Shown here piece by piece: positions 7,809 through 15,077 of a DNA stretch of 17,221 nucleotides; the stretch's first letter is position 1, and each line of letters opens with the position of its first letter. The position numbers and the translations under genes are program-made. The DNA is from Eubacterium sp. CAG:248 (GTDB lineage Bacteria; Bacillota; Clostridia; Lachnospirales; Lachnospiraceae): assembly GCA_000436475.1 (NCBI GenBank), contig FR886213.1:1-17221 (forward strand), given 5' to 3'. The notes below the pieces were generated by a model. That model was given only the letters and a program-made list of their open reading frames with translations. It was not told where the DNA came from and made no database searches.

Positions 7809-8771
7809 ATGATTTATTATTTAATAAGTCCAAACTACATAAATGTAGTCACATTTGTCAGCATATTGTTTGCATTTGCACTAACATGCTTCGCGATATA
7901 TATGGGAAAGAATATACTTCCAAGAGATGGTGGAAGAGCATATGCTATCAATGGTTCAAAGTCTGTAGGTAAACCACGTGGGGCGGGCATTATATTTATA
8001 CTTGTATTCACGATAACATGTATGATTTTCGTAAATCTTACATCAGAGATTATTATATATCTGATACTGGTGCTTGCTGCCATGCTTTCAGGATATCTTG
8101 ATGATGCATCCTCATCTCCATGGGGAGAGCTGAAAAAGGGTATTATAGACTTTATTATTGCAGTTATGGCTGCCATAACATATCTTCACTACAACCCGGG
8201 CACATTTGATATAGCACTTTTTAAGCTTACAGTCACACTTAACCCTGTTATATATGGAATACTTATCGTTATTCTCATATGGGTAAGCATCAATGTAACC
8301 AACTGCTCAGACGGAGTTGATGGATTATGTGGAACTCTTTCAGCGATTACACTTACCTCAGTGTTTTTACTGTTCAGAATATTTGACATAGAAAGCTCTT
8401 TTAGACATGTAATACTTATAATGGTTGTATGTATACTTGGTTATCTGTGGTTTAATGCATCTCCAAGCAAGCTTCTTATGGGTGATGCAGGTTCAAGGGC
8501 AATAGGAATATTTATTGCATTTTCATTTCTTAAGCTGCATTGTCCACTGTTGTTCATACCGCTTGCCATTATTCTTATAGTTGATGGAGGTCTTGGACTG
8601 ATCAAGGTTTCATTCATAAGATTTCTTCATATTAATCTTATGCAGAATATAAGAACACCTATACATGATCATATGAGAAAGAATAAGGGCTGGTCAGATG
8701 CACAGGTTGTATTCAGATTTGCTATTATGCAGATAGTCATTGCGACTGCCGTTATATTTGCTGTTATGTAA
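7809..8771 (+). CDS. mraY: MraY-type phospho-MurNAc-pentapeptide (sugar-phosphate) transferase
   Basis: A 320-residue membrane enzyme of the PNPT family, which moves a phospho-sugar from a UDP-sugar to undecaprenyl phosphate on the inner face of the membrane. In MraY the sugar is MurNAc-pentapeptide, giving lipid I. About ten hydrophobic helices are present. Family motifs: LPRDGGRAYAINGSKSVGKP (37-56), the Asp pair in SGYLDDA (98-99), NCSDGVDGL (165-173), MGDAGS (224-229) and PIHDHMRKNKGW (284-295). The last corresponds to the HHH motif of MraY with the middle His replaced by Asp (H286-D287-H288). The stretch after it resembles MraY more than WecA or TagO. The gene is not in a cell-wall (dcw) cluster, so it may be a paralogue rather than the main MraY. 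The ribosome site AAGGAG (7796-7801) is good. A repeat element begins 14 bp after the stop. Confidence 0.9.
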   Translation: MIYYLISPNYINVVTFVSILFAFALTCFAIYMGKNILPRDGGRAYAINGSKSVGKPRGAGIIFILVFTITCMIFVNLTSEIIIYLILVLAAMLSGYLDDASSSPWGELKKGIIDFIIAVMAAITYLHYNPGTFDIALFKLTVTLNPVIYGILIVILIWVSINVTNCSDGVDGLCGTLSAITLTSVFLLFRIFDIESSFRHVILIMVVCILGYLWFNASPSKLLMGDAGSRAIGIFIAFSFLKLHCPLLFIPLAIILIVDGGLGLIKVSFIRFLHINLMQNIRTPIHDHMRKNKGWSDAQVVFRFAIMQIVIATAVIFAVM

Positions 8772-8785
8772 GTAAGGTTAATATA

Positions 8786-8989
8786 ATGATACCAGGGTCA
8801 AAAGGTCTTTCACCCACATGAGCTTGCTCATAGGTGGGTAAAAGACCTTGGGACCCGCCCCGATATGAGCATAAAAGTGGGATGATAATCCCACGATATG
8901 CGAATATGGGGGAGAATTGTGGGAGTGCGTAGCACGGAGCAATTCGTAGGTATCAAAGTCGGGGGCTTTTTCCCACGACTTCATATCAT
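8786..8989 (+). repeat. Structured MITE-like repeat element, copy A
   Basis: This 204-bp element is the inverted counterpart of 11293-11569. It starts ATGATACCAGGGTCAAAAG and ends in ATCAT, with ATA directly outside both ends. It folds nearly end to end on the + strand. Hairpin 1: AGGTCTTT, ACCCAC and TGAGC pair with GCTCA, GTGGGT and AAAGACCT, enclosed by GGGTC/GACCC. Hairpin 2: GTGGGAT-GATA-ATCCCAC, extended through GCATA/TATGC and ATAT/ATAT, with a GA facing GA between those two stems. Hairpin 3: GAATTGT/GCAATTC around GTGC-GTA-GCAC. Hairpin 4: AAGTCG, GGG, CCC, CGACTT. It lies between the MraY-type gene stop and that gene's terminator, so it would be transcribed as 3' UTR. It is probably non-coding. 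The reverse-strand open frame across it is a by-product. Confidence 0.8.
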
Positions 8990-9006
8990 ATAATTAAAAA
9001 TATTAG

Positions 9007-9042
9007 ATGCCAGTCTTCAGTAAATGGAGGCTGGCATTTTTT
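9007..9042 (+). terminator. Rho-independent terminator
   Basis: ATGCCAGTCTTC (9007-9018) pairs with GGAGGCTGGCAT (9026-9037), with two G-T wobbles and a 7-nt loop, followed by an uninterrupted T tract to 9042. It probably ends the MraY-type transcript, with repeat copy A lying between gene and terminator. Confidence 0.9.
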
Positions 9043-9060
9043 GATGTGAAAATATAATGA

Positions 9061-9089
9061 TTTACTAAAAATAAAACTGGTGATATATT
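9061..9089 (+). promoter_or_regulatory. Candidate sigma-A promoter of the EAL/GGDEF gene
   Basis: TTTACT (9061-9066), a 17-bp spacer, then TATATT (9084-9089). This predicts a leader of about 145 nt that contains the 35-bp tandem repeats. AT-richness makes chance matches likely, so confidence is moderate. Confidence 0.45.
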
Positions 9090-9140
9090 TATTGTATATA
9101 GGAATTTTTGTAATGATTTATTTTCACAGATACGGTTTTA

Positions 9141-9230
9141 AATGATATATGAAAAAACAAAAGATGATAGTGTAGAATGACATATATAAAAACGAAAGAT
9201 GATAGTGTCAAATGACATATGAAAAATGGA
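9141..9230 (+). repeat. 35-bp tandem repeat in the EAL/GGDEF leader
   Basis: Two full 35-bp copies (9141-9175 and 9176-9210) match at 29 of 35 positions and share AAAGATGATAGTGT. A third partial copy (9211 onward) shares the first 16 bases and runs into the ribosome site. The copies sit directly before the start codon. Confidence 0.85.
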
Positions 9231-9241
9231 GGGGGATGTTT

Positions 9242-11281
9242 ATGGAAGAAACAAGTAAAGTTGGAACTATTAACAAGTACACAGTGGTTAATGTTGAAAA
9301 GGCTTTAGCCCAATTGAATAAGCATATTTTTACATACTATCCATCAAGTAAAAAGGTTGTGCTTTCAAGATATGAGATGGAGTGTATGGGTGGAACGGGT
9401 GAAATAACAGATATAAAAGAGTCAGAGTTTTATAATATGATTATTGAGAAAAATCACCTGCTCAAAATGTTTGAAGCAGTAGATTTGGGAACCGAGTGTA
9501 TAAGCAAAGAGTTTTCAACACTTCAGAACCAGATGTTTAGAATCTCTATGTGTACTATAAGTTACGATGATAATCATAAGCCTTTATGTACTGTTGGACT
9601 TCTTGAATATATAGAAGATGACTCCAAGCTTAACAATGTTGTCAGTGCACTTATATATAACTTTAACAGTGTATATTATGTAGATGTAGACAGTGAGCAG
9701 GTATATCCATATAAGATCAATCCAGCAGTAAAGAGCATGCTTAACAGCTCTCTTAGAAATATTCCACTATATTCAGACCTTATGAAGGAATACATTGATA
9801 AGAGTGTAGTCAGTGATGAAAAGGAAAATATGCGTATAGAGACATCTCTTGATAATCTGAGAGAACAGTTTAAGATAAAGAATTCATACCAGTATGACTA
9901 TAGTATTGTGCGTGATGGTGGAATCGCTTATTGCAGAGCCAAGTTTGTTAACATAGACGGAATAGGTGAATTACATCATATGGTTGCTGGCTTTGAGGAT
10001 ATAAGTGCTGAAAAACAGCGGGAGCTGGAACGTATAGCGTATATAGACCATATAACAGGTGGTGGTAATTATGCTCATTTTAAAAAGACATTAAGAGACT
10101 GCAGGGAGCCAGGCTACCTTATTTCTATGGATATTCATGACTTCAAGATTATCAACTCCATATGTGGGATTATCAAAGGTGATGAAACACTGAAGAATAT
10201 ATGGAGATGTATAGAAAAAAGCCTCACTTCTAAAGACCTGGCAGCTCATATTAATGCTGACCGCTTTGCTATATATTGCAGATGTGATGACAAAGATGAG
10301 GTTATAGAGTGTATACATAAAATCGGGGAAGGTCTTAAAGATATAACAGAAGCGCTTAAGATACCTAATATAATACCTTACTATGGAATATCACACTGGG
10401 AGCATGGCAAAAAGGTCGAAGAAGCTTACAGCGAGGCTAATTTTGCAAAGAATCAGGTTAAAGAGCGTAAAGATATAAGTTATCAGTTCTATAGTCATGA
10501 GGATACTTTAAAAATACTCGAAAACAGGGCTATGGAAGATGAGTTTGCCGGTGCGATATCCAATGGGCAGTTTGAGATATGGTATCAGCCTAAGTATAAT
10601 CCAGTTGATAACAAGCTTGTTGGTGCTGAAGCACTTGTAAGATGGCGTGGTGGGGATGGAAAGCTGATATCACCAGCCAGGTTTATTCCATTGTTTGAAA
10701 AGGATGGTCTTATTAAGACACTCGATGAATATGTGTTTAAGAGCGTATGCAGGCAGCAGGCAGAGTGGAAAATCAAGGGCAGACAGATTATTCCGGTATC
10801 TATTAATCTGTCGAGGGCGACACTGTATTTTGAATCAGTGGCAGAGCTTTATAAGTGCATTGCAAATGAAACAGGCATAGATACAAAGTATGTGCCTATC
10901 GAGATAACAGAAAGTGCAGCCATAGATAATGCTAATATCAAGGTACTTGCAGACCAGTTCCACAACAACGGTTTTTCACTGCTTGTGGATGATTTTGGTT
11001 CAGGCTATTCATCATTATCAACTATTAACATGAAATGCTTTGATACCTTAAAAATTGATAAAAGTCTTATTGATTATATAGGTGATTTCAGCGGCGAGAG
11101 ACTGCTTGATCATACAATAACTCTTGCTAAGGAGCTTGGAATATCGGTCACAGCCGAGGGAGTTGAGACGAAGAAGCAGGTTGATTTTCTTACACGGCTG
11201 AACTGTGATAATATACAGGGCTTCTACTATTCAAAGCCACTGTGCGTTGGAGATTTTAATCAGCTGCTTGGAAGCTGTTAA
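9242..11281 (+). CDS. c-di-GMP phosphodiesterase (EAL) with degenerate GGDEF and N-terminal sensor
   Basis: A 679-residue soluble signalling protein. The N-terminal 250 residues look like one or two PAS-like sensor folds, not assigned to a family. A GGDEF domain follows (about 260-420). Its signature is NADRF (338-342), so cyclase activity is unlikely. The EAL domain (430-679) keeps its metal and catalytic set: EAL (463-465), N522, EITES (554-558), DDFG (583-586), K604, E639 in AEGVET, and Q659. It should therefore hydrolyse c-di-GMP, perhaps controlled by the degenerate GGDEF domain. No transmembrane segment is seen. An ATG at 9212 is in frame but lies inside the tandem repeat. GGAGGGGG (9228-9235) sits 6 nt before the ATG at 9242, which is chosen. 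Its place beside flagellar genes suggests a pro-motility role (inference). Confidence 0.93.
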   Translation: MEETSKVGTINKYTVVNVEKALAQLNKHIFTYYPSSKKVVLSRYEMECMGGTGEITDIKESEFYNMIIEKNHLLKMFEAVDLGTECISKEFSTLQNQMFRISMCTISYDDNHKPLCTVGLLEYIEDDSKLNNVVSALIYNFNSVYYVDVDSEQVYPYKINPAVKSMLNSSLRNIPLYSDLMKEYIDKSVVSDEKENMRIETSLDNLREQFKIKNSYQYDYSIVRDGGIAYCRAKFVNIDGIGELHHMVAGFEDISAEKQRELERIAYIDHITGGGNYAHFKKTLRDCREPGYLISMDIHDFKIINSICGIIKGDETLKNIWRCIEKSLTSKDLAAHINADRFAIYCRCDDKDEVIECIHKIGEGLKDITEALKIPNIIPYYGISHWEHGKKVEEAYSEANFAKNQVKERKDISYQFYSHEDTLKILENRAMEDEFAGAISNGQFEIWYQPKYNPVDNKLVGAEALVRWRGGDGKLISPARFIPLFEKDGLIKTLDEYVFKSVCRQQAEWKIKGRQIIPVSINLSRATLYFESVAELYKCIANETGIDTKYVPIEITESAAIDNANIKVLADQFHNNGFSLLVDDFGSGYSSLSTINMKCFDTLKIDKSLIDYIGDFSGERLLDHTITLAKELGISVTAEGVETKKQVDFLTRLNCDNIQGFYYSKPLCVGDFNQLLGSC

Positions 11282-11292
11282 ACAGTAATTAA

Positions 11293-11569
11293 ATGATGTC
11301 GGGGTCAAAAGCCTCCGACTTTGATACCTGCGGATTGTTCCGTGCTACGCACTCCCACGTCTCCGCTCCGCTTCGGTCGTCGGGGTCAAAAGCCTCCGAC
11401 TTTGATACCTGCGGATTGTTCCGTGCTACGCACTCCCACAATCCACCCAATATTCGCATATCGTGGGATTATCATCCCACTTTTATGCTCATATTGGGGC
11501 GGGTCCCAAGGTCTTTCACCCACATATGAGCGAGCTCATGTGGGTTTAGACTTTTGACCCTGGTATCAT
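11293..11569 (-). repeat. Structured MITE-like repeat element, copy B (inverted, enlarged)
   Basis: This 277-bp element is the inverted relative of copy A. The terminal inverted repeats are ATGATGTCGGGGTCAAAAG on the left and, read inward from the right, ATGATACCAGGGTCAAAAG (16 of 19 identical). TAA lies directly outside both ends, consistent with a 3-bp target duplication. The core 11379-11569 aligns with nearly all of copy A. The hairpin GTGGGAT-GATA-ATCCCAC is identical in both copies, and the third stem here is GGATTGT/ACAATCC. The extra length is a 61-bp duplication at the left end. It begins 11 bp after the EAL gene stop and its right end abuts the sigma-28 promoter of the next gene. 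Open frames across it (such as 11293-11529) are artefacts. Confidence 0.82.
11298..11439. repeat. 61-bp perfect direct repeat inside copy B
   Basis: Positions 11298-11358 are repeated exactly at 11379-11439, separated by 20 GC-rich bases (GTCTCCGCTCCGCTTCGGTC). Both units begin GTCGGGGTCAAAAG, so a terminal-repeat-like segment now also lies inside the element. The exact identity points to a recent event. Only the second unit can close the third stem, because the first lacks its pairing partner. Confidence 0.9.
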
Positions 11570-11596
11570 TAAATTTTTATATATTTATTCCGAAAT
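11570..11596 (+). promoter_or_regulatory. Sigma-28 (SigD/FliA)-type promoter of the large flagellar gene
   Basis: TAAA (11570-11573), a 16-bp spacer, then CCGAAAT (11590-11596). It differs by one base from the flagellin -10 box CCGATAT. Its -35 begins at the flanking TAA just outside repeat copy B. Confidence 0.65.
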
Positions 11597-11651
11597 ATAT
11601 TACAGACACGATTATAGAACGTATAGGGAGCGGAGGTTAAGTAACGGTTAT

Positions 11652-14600
11652 ATGTCAGTTTCAATATATGCAGGAGATTTTAATAAGGGTAATGTTAAAG
11701 ATGGAGTGAATTCAGGTACATCTATTAACTATAAAGAGAATAACGCAGCCAGGGCATATGGTGTAAATGGAGCATTTGGCGGGGTTATAGTGTCTGATGG
11801 ACAGGACAACAGCAGATTAAAGGACAACACATATGAGTCACTTTTAAAGGAAGCAGATGATGTCAGACAGCAGATCATGGATTCTGCAAAGACAGCACAG
11901 ATAAGCTTTAAGGCACTTGTTAAGAAGCTTTCAGGAATGGAAGCAGTTGATATATCAGGAGAAGGATTTAATATCATGGATTCTTCACCAGATGAGATGG
12001 TATCCATAATAGATAAAATAAGGGTAGAGCTTGCCATGCATTCAGATGATTATGTGGCTTATGGTACAGGTGTAAGTAAGAGTACCATAGAAAAGGCAGC
12101 AGGTGTTGCCGGAGTTTCATCAGATGTAGTGGAAAGACTTAGTGGTGCAGGTGTAAGTATAGATGAGGATTCATTAAGAGAGGCCCAGGCAGCACTTGAT
12201 AAAGCTTCAGGTATAGTGGAGCTTTCAGAAAAGGCAAAGTATTATATGATATCCAACGATATAGCACCGACAATAGACGGAATATATAAAGCAGAGATGT
12301 CAGTTGCAGGACTTCCACAGAATTCAGGATATCAGATATCATTTCAGGAGTTCAATGCGATGAGACCACAGATAGAGTCTCTTATAGGGAAATCAGGACT
12401 TGCTGTTAATCTGAAGAATCTTAACAACGCACAGGAGCTTATCAACAATAATATACCAGTTACGGAAAAAACGCTTAAATATAAGGCTATGCTGGACACG
12501 CTTAATCTTGCTGGACTTTCAGATGCTGATGGACAGAGCAGGGTTCTTGACAAGATAGCTGACCAGATGGCTATTGGAGGAGAAGCCAGTGACACACCAT
12601 TAACGAATGATCCGTCTATATGGGAGAATGTAAAATCAGCCATCGTAACACTTGCGGATGCAAGCTATGATGATATTATGAATGTTATATCATCAGGAAA
12701 AGCATTTACAATATCAAGTCTTAAGGTGGTTATGCAGGTTGGATGGAGTGCAGACAGCACTACACCAGGTAGCCAGCAGGGTATGTATACAGATCAGGCG
12801 TTAATGTCAGCACAAAACCAGCAGGGTATGTATACAGGTCAGGCGTTAATGTCAGCACAGAACCAGCAGGGTATATATACAGGCCAGCAGGGTATGTCGG
12901 GACAGAATCAGCAGATAGCATATACGGGCCAGTCAGGGATGTATGGACAGAACAGTTATGCAGCGATGGGGAACTTTGGTGCATATCAGTACAGTCCTGA
13001 AAAGGCGTACAATACACTCCTTGAAGCAAGAATGCTTCTTACTGCCGGCTCCGGTATTATACTTGAACGAAACAACACACCACTTCTTTATACGCCTCTT
13101 GATGAGATCACAGAGAAACTTAAAACAATGGAGGCTGATGGTGCAGTTTACGCTGGAAATGTACAGATGTACAATGATGTGCTTGATGTCAGAAAGGCTC
13201 TTTATGACATTGAGATAGCACCAGCACAGATGTATGAAAAGCTTATGAACAGTGATCCATATAAGCTTAGTATATCTATGGTATCCAATGTCGCAAGCAG
13301 TTTAAGAAGCAGATATGCAAGGGCTATTGGTACTTATAAGACAGTTGGTACACAGATAAGGGAGGATCTTGATGATTCGATACTTAAGGCTGTTAATAAT
13401 AGTGCCAATGGAATCATAGATAAGCTGGAACTTGAGAATACACAGGAAAACAGAGATGTTATAAAGCTTCTTGCATCTAATAATATTGATATAACTAAGG
13501 AGTCAGTAGAAAGAGCAAGAAAAATATATTCAACTCTTAATAATCTTGTAAACAATATGAAGCCTGAAACTGTTGTTAAGATGATAGATGCTGGTATTAA
13601 CCCTATGAATACAGATATATGGACAGTAAACGATTATCTTAGCAGGATGAATCAGGGAGCTACTAAGGATAACGAGGAAAAATATTCAAGATTCCTGTAT
13701 AAGCTTGAGAAAACAGGTGGAATAAGTGAAACAAAGAAAAAACAGTTTATCGGAATATATCAGATGATGAATATATTCACAAGAGATGCCGGAGTATGCG
13801 CAGGTGCACTTATGAAGCAGGGTAAAGAGATTACGATGGGGAATCTTATAAGTGCATACACAAGCCGCAGGCATTCAGGTATAGATGTGACAATAGATGA
13901 TACGGTAGGCTTTACAAAGGAAGATAAGGATATGGTAAGTTATTTTGAATCCTTATTTGCAAAGTCACAGCAGTATATTACACCTAATACATTGAAAGAA
14001 TCAGACATAAATACACCGATAGAAGACCAGCATGTTGAACATTTTGCAGAGAATCTTTTAGATAACTATGATGAAAAGCTGGAAAAGGAGCTTGATAGCA
14101 GTTATATACAGGATGTGACACAGAAGGCAGCAGATGCAGATGCTGAGGTTACAAGAGAGCTAAGAAGAGCAGGTATTAACGAGAATATAGGTAATATCAA
14201 TGCCGTCAATGAGCTTCTTGCAACAGGAGAGCTTATGGCATATACAAGAGCTCTTAAGGGAAAAGGAATAGGAAATGCTGATAAGTCAGGGCATAATCAT
14301 GCTGATAAAAATAACAGCAGTAAAGCAGCATATATAGATAGCAGTGAAAAGCTTTCAGATGTGCTGTCAGGAAGAGAGAAGCTGGAGGCTCTGTATACGA
14401 ATCTTGAAGAAGCAGCAGGAGATGAACTTGAGGAAGCTATAGAAAGTTCACTTACGGATACAGATGAAACACCAGTTGACTATGATACATTTGAAGAACT
14501 AAGAATAAGCAACAGACAGATAAGATATATAAGTAATCTTGCAAGAAAGAATGATTACCGTATCCCATATGTAAAGAATGGAAAAGCAGGTCTTATCAAT

Positions 14601-14948
14601 CTTACATTCTTATCAGACAGCAGCGATAAGGGCAAAATATCTATTAAGATGGATACAGAGGCTTATGGAGAGCTGTCTATGGAAGCAAAGATTACAGGAA
14701 AAGATATAAGTCTGTTTGTAAAGCAGAATTCCAACACTGTACATCCTGATGACAGGAGCATTTATAAGAGCTTTGAAGAACTTGAAAATGTTTTAAAGCT
14801 GCAGCATGGAATGAATAGTGTAAGAATCAATACGGTAAGAGTCCCAGATATTAATTATGTTACATATGAGAATTCAGGGGCATCGGTACCAGCAGATGAG
14901 CTTTACAGGATAGCACAGTCGGTTACAGGCGTATTCTTTGGAAAGTAA
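11652..14948 (+). CDS. Large flagellar-locus protein with FliK-like C-terminal region
   Basis: A 1098-residue protein, soluble and mostly helical, without signal peptide or membrane segment. It resembles the uncharacterised large proteins beside flagellar genes in Lachnospiraceae; DUF6240 is my recollection and is untested. A short helical motif with a central I-x-I/V-T-like step recurs (about 160-182, 258-282, 604-628, 716-738). Residues 375-434 are four 15-residue Gln/Gly/Tyr-rich repeats that look like a flexible linker. The C-terminus (about 970-1065), with alternating beta strands around KISIKMDTEAYGELSMEAKI followed by a helix, recalls the Flg_hook domain of the hook-length protein FliK. 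FliK-type function is inference. GGAGG (11632-11636) lies 15 nt before the ATG, a long spacing, but no better start exists. The sigma-28-type promoter and downstream flagellin support a flagellar role. Confidence 0.9.
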   Translation: MSVSIYAGDFNKGNVKDGVNSGTSINYKENNAARAYGVNGAFGGVIVSDGQDNSRLKDNTYESLLKEADDVRQQIMDSAKTAQISFKALVKKLSGMEAVDISGEGFNIMDSSPDEMVSIIDKIRVELAMHSDDYVAYGTGVSKSTIEKAAGVAGVSSDVVERLSGAGVSIDEDSLREAQAALDKASGIVELSEKAKYYMISNDIAPTIDGIYKAEMSVAGLPQNSGYQISFQEFNAMRPQIESLIGKSGLAVNLKNLNNAQELINNNIPVTEKTLKYKAMLDTLNLAGLSDADGQSRVLDKIADQMAIGGEASDTPLTNDPSIWENVKSAIVTLADASYDDIMNVISSGKAFTISSLKVVMQVGWSADSTTPGSQQGMYTDQALMSAQNQQGMYTGQALMSAQNQQGIYTGQQGMSGQNQQIAYTGQSGMYGQNSYAAMGNFGAYQYSPEKAYNTLLEARMLLTAGSGIILERNNTPLLYTPLDEITEKLKTMEADGAVYAGNVQMYNDVLDVRKALYDIEIAPAQMYEKLMNSDPYKLSISMVSNVASSLRSRYARAIGTYKTVGTQIREDLDDSILKAVNNSANGIIDKLELENTQENRDVIKLLASNNIDITKESVERARKIYSTLNNLVNNMKPETVVKMIDAGINPMNTDIWTVNDYLSRMNQGATKDNEEKYSRFLYKLEKTGGISETKKKQFIGIYQMMNIFTRDAGVCAGALMKQGKEITMGNLISAYTSRRHSGIDVTIDDTVGFTKEDKDMVSYFESLFAKSQQYITPNTLKESDINTPIEDQHVEHFAENLLDNYDEKLEKELDSSYIQDVTQKAADADAEVTRELRRAGINENIGNINAVNELLATGELMAYTRALKGKGIGNADKSGHNHADKNNSSKAAYIDSSEKLSDVLSGREKLEALYTNLEEAAGDELEEAIESSLTDTDETPVDYDTFEELRISNRQIRYISNLARKNDYRIPYVKNGKAGLINLTFLSDSSDKGKISIKMDTEAYGELSMEAKITGKDISLFVKQNSNTVHPDDRSIYKSFEELENVLKLQHGMNSVRINTVRVPDINYVTYENSGASVPADELYRIAQSVTGVFFGK
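12774..12953 (+). repeat. Four tandem 45-bp coding repeats (15 residues each)
   Basis: Units are QQGMYTDQALMSAQN, QQGMYTGQALMSAQN, QQGIYTGQQGMSGQN and QQIAYTGQSGMYGQN, at 12774, 12819, 12864 and 12909. The first two are almost identical in DNA, pointing to recent slippage. Copy number probably varies among strains. Confidence 0.92.
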
Positions 14949-14962
14949 AAAAACTGACAGAT

Positions 14963-14989
14963 TAAAGAAATATAAAGAATATCCGATAT
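14963..14989 (+). promoter_or_regulatory. Sigma-28 (SigD/FliA)-type promoter of flagellin
   Basis: TAAA (14963-14966), a 16-bp spacer, then CCGATAT (14983-14989), the classic flagellin promoter pattern of Bacillus SigD. The predicted transcript start is near 14996-15000, giving a leader of about 80 nt. Confidence 0.85.
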
Positions 14990-15003
14990 ACCTTATATGA
15001 GAG

Positions 15004-15072
15004 CAATCACGGAGGATTGATAATATAAATATAGATGGCATGGAAGCTATGTTTTTATAAGCAGAAATGGAG
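15004..15072 (+). promoter_or_regulatory. Flagellin mRNA leader with CsrA-like GGA sites
   Basis: Close to the predicted 5' end, CAATC (15004-15008) and GATTG (15015-15019) enclose the loop ACGGAG, a GGA presented in a hairpin loop as CsrA prefers. Further GGAs lie at 15042-15044 and in the ribosome site TGGAG (15068-15072). In Bacillus subtilis the hag leader has two CsrA sites, one over the ribosome site, with FliW as antagonist. The same logic here is inference. The upstream GGAGG serves no visible start codon. Confidence 0.5.
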
Positions 15073-15077
15073 AATAT

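Noticed and set aside
8778..8984. Reverse-strand open frame of 68 residues
   Set aside because: It lies across repeat copy A and translates the structured repeat. The related frames in copy B are in the same repeated DNA, so it is a by-product.
9043..9241. c-di-GMP (GEMM) riboswitch in the EAL/GGDEF leader
   Set aside because: No GEMM consensus elements were recognised. The leader is AT-rich tandem repeats.
11293..11557. Two overlapping forward open frames of 78 residues
   Set aside because: Both translate repeat copy B, contain the 61-bp duplication as amino-acid repeats, and have no proper ribosome site.
8786..11569. Single composite transposon carrying the EAL/GGDEF gene
   Set aside because: Each repeat has its own matching 3-bp flanks, which fits separate insertions better. 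No transposase is present.
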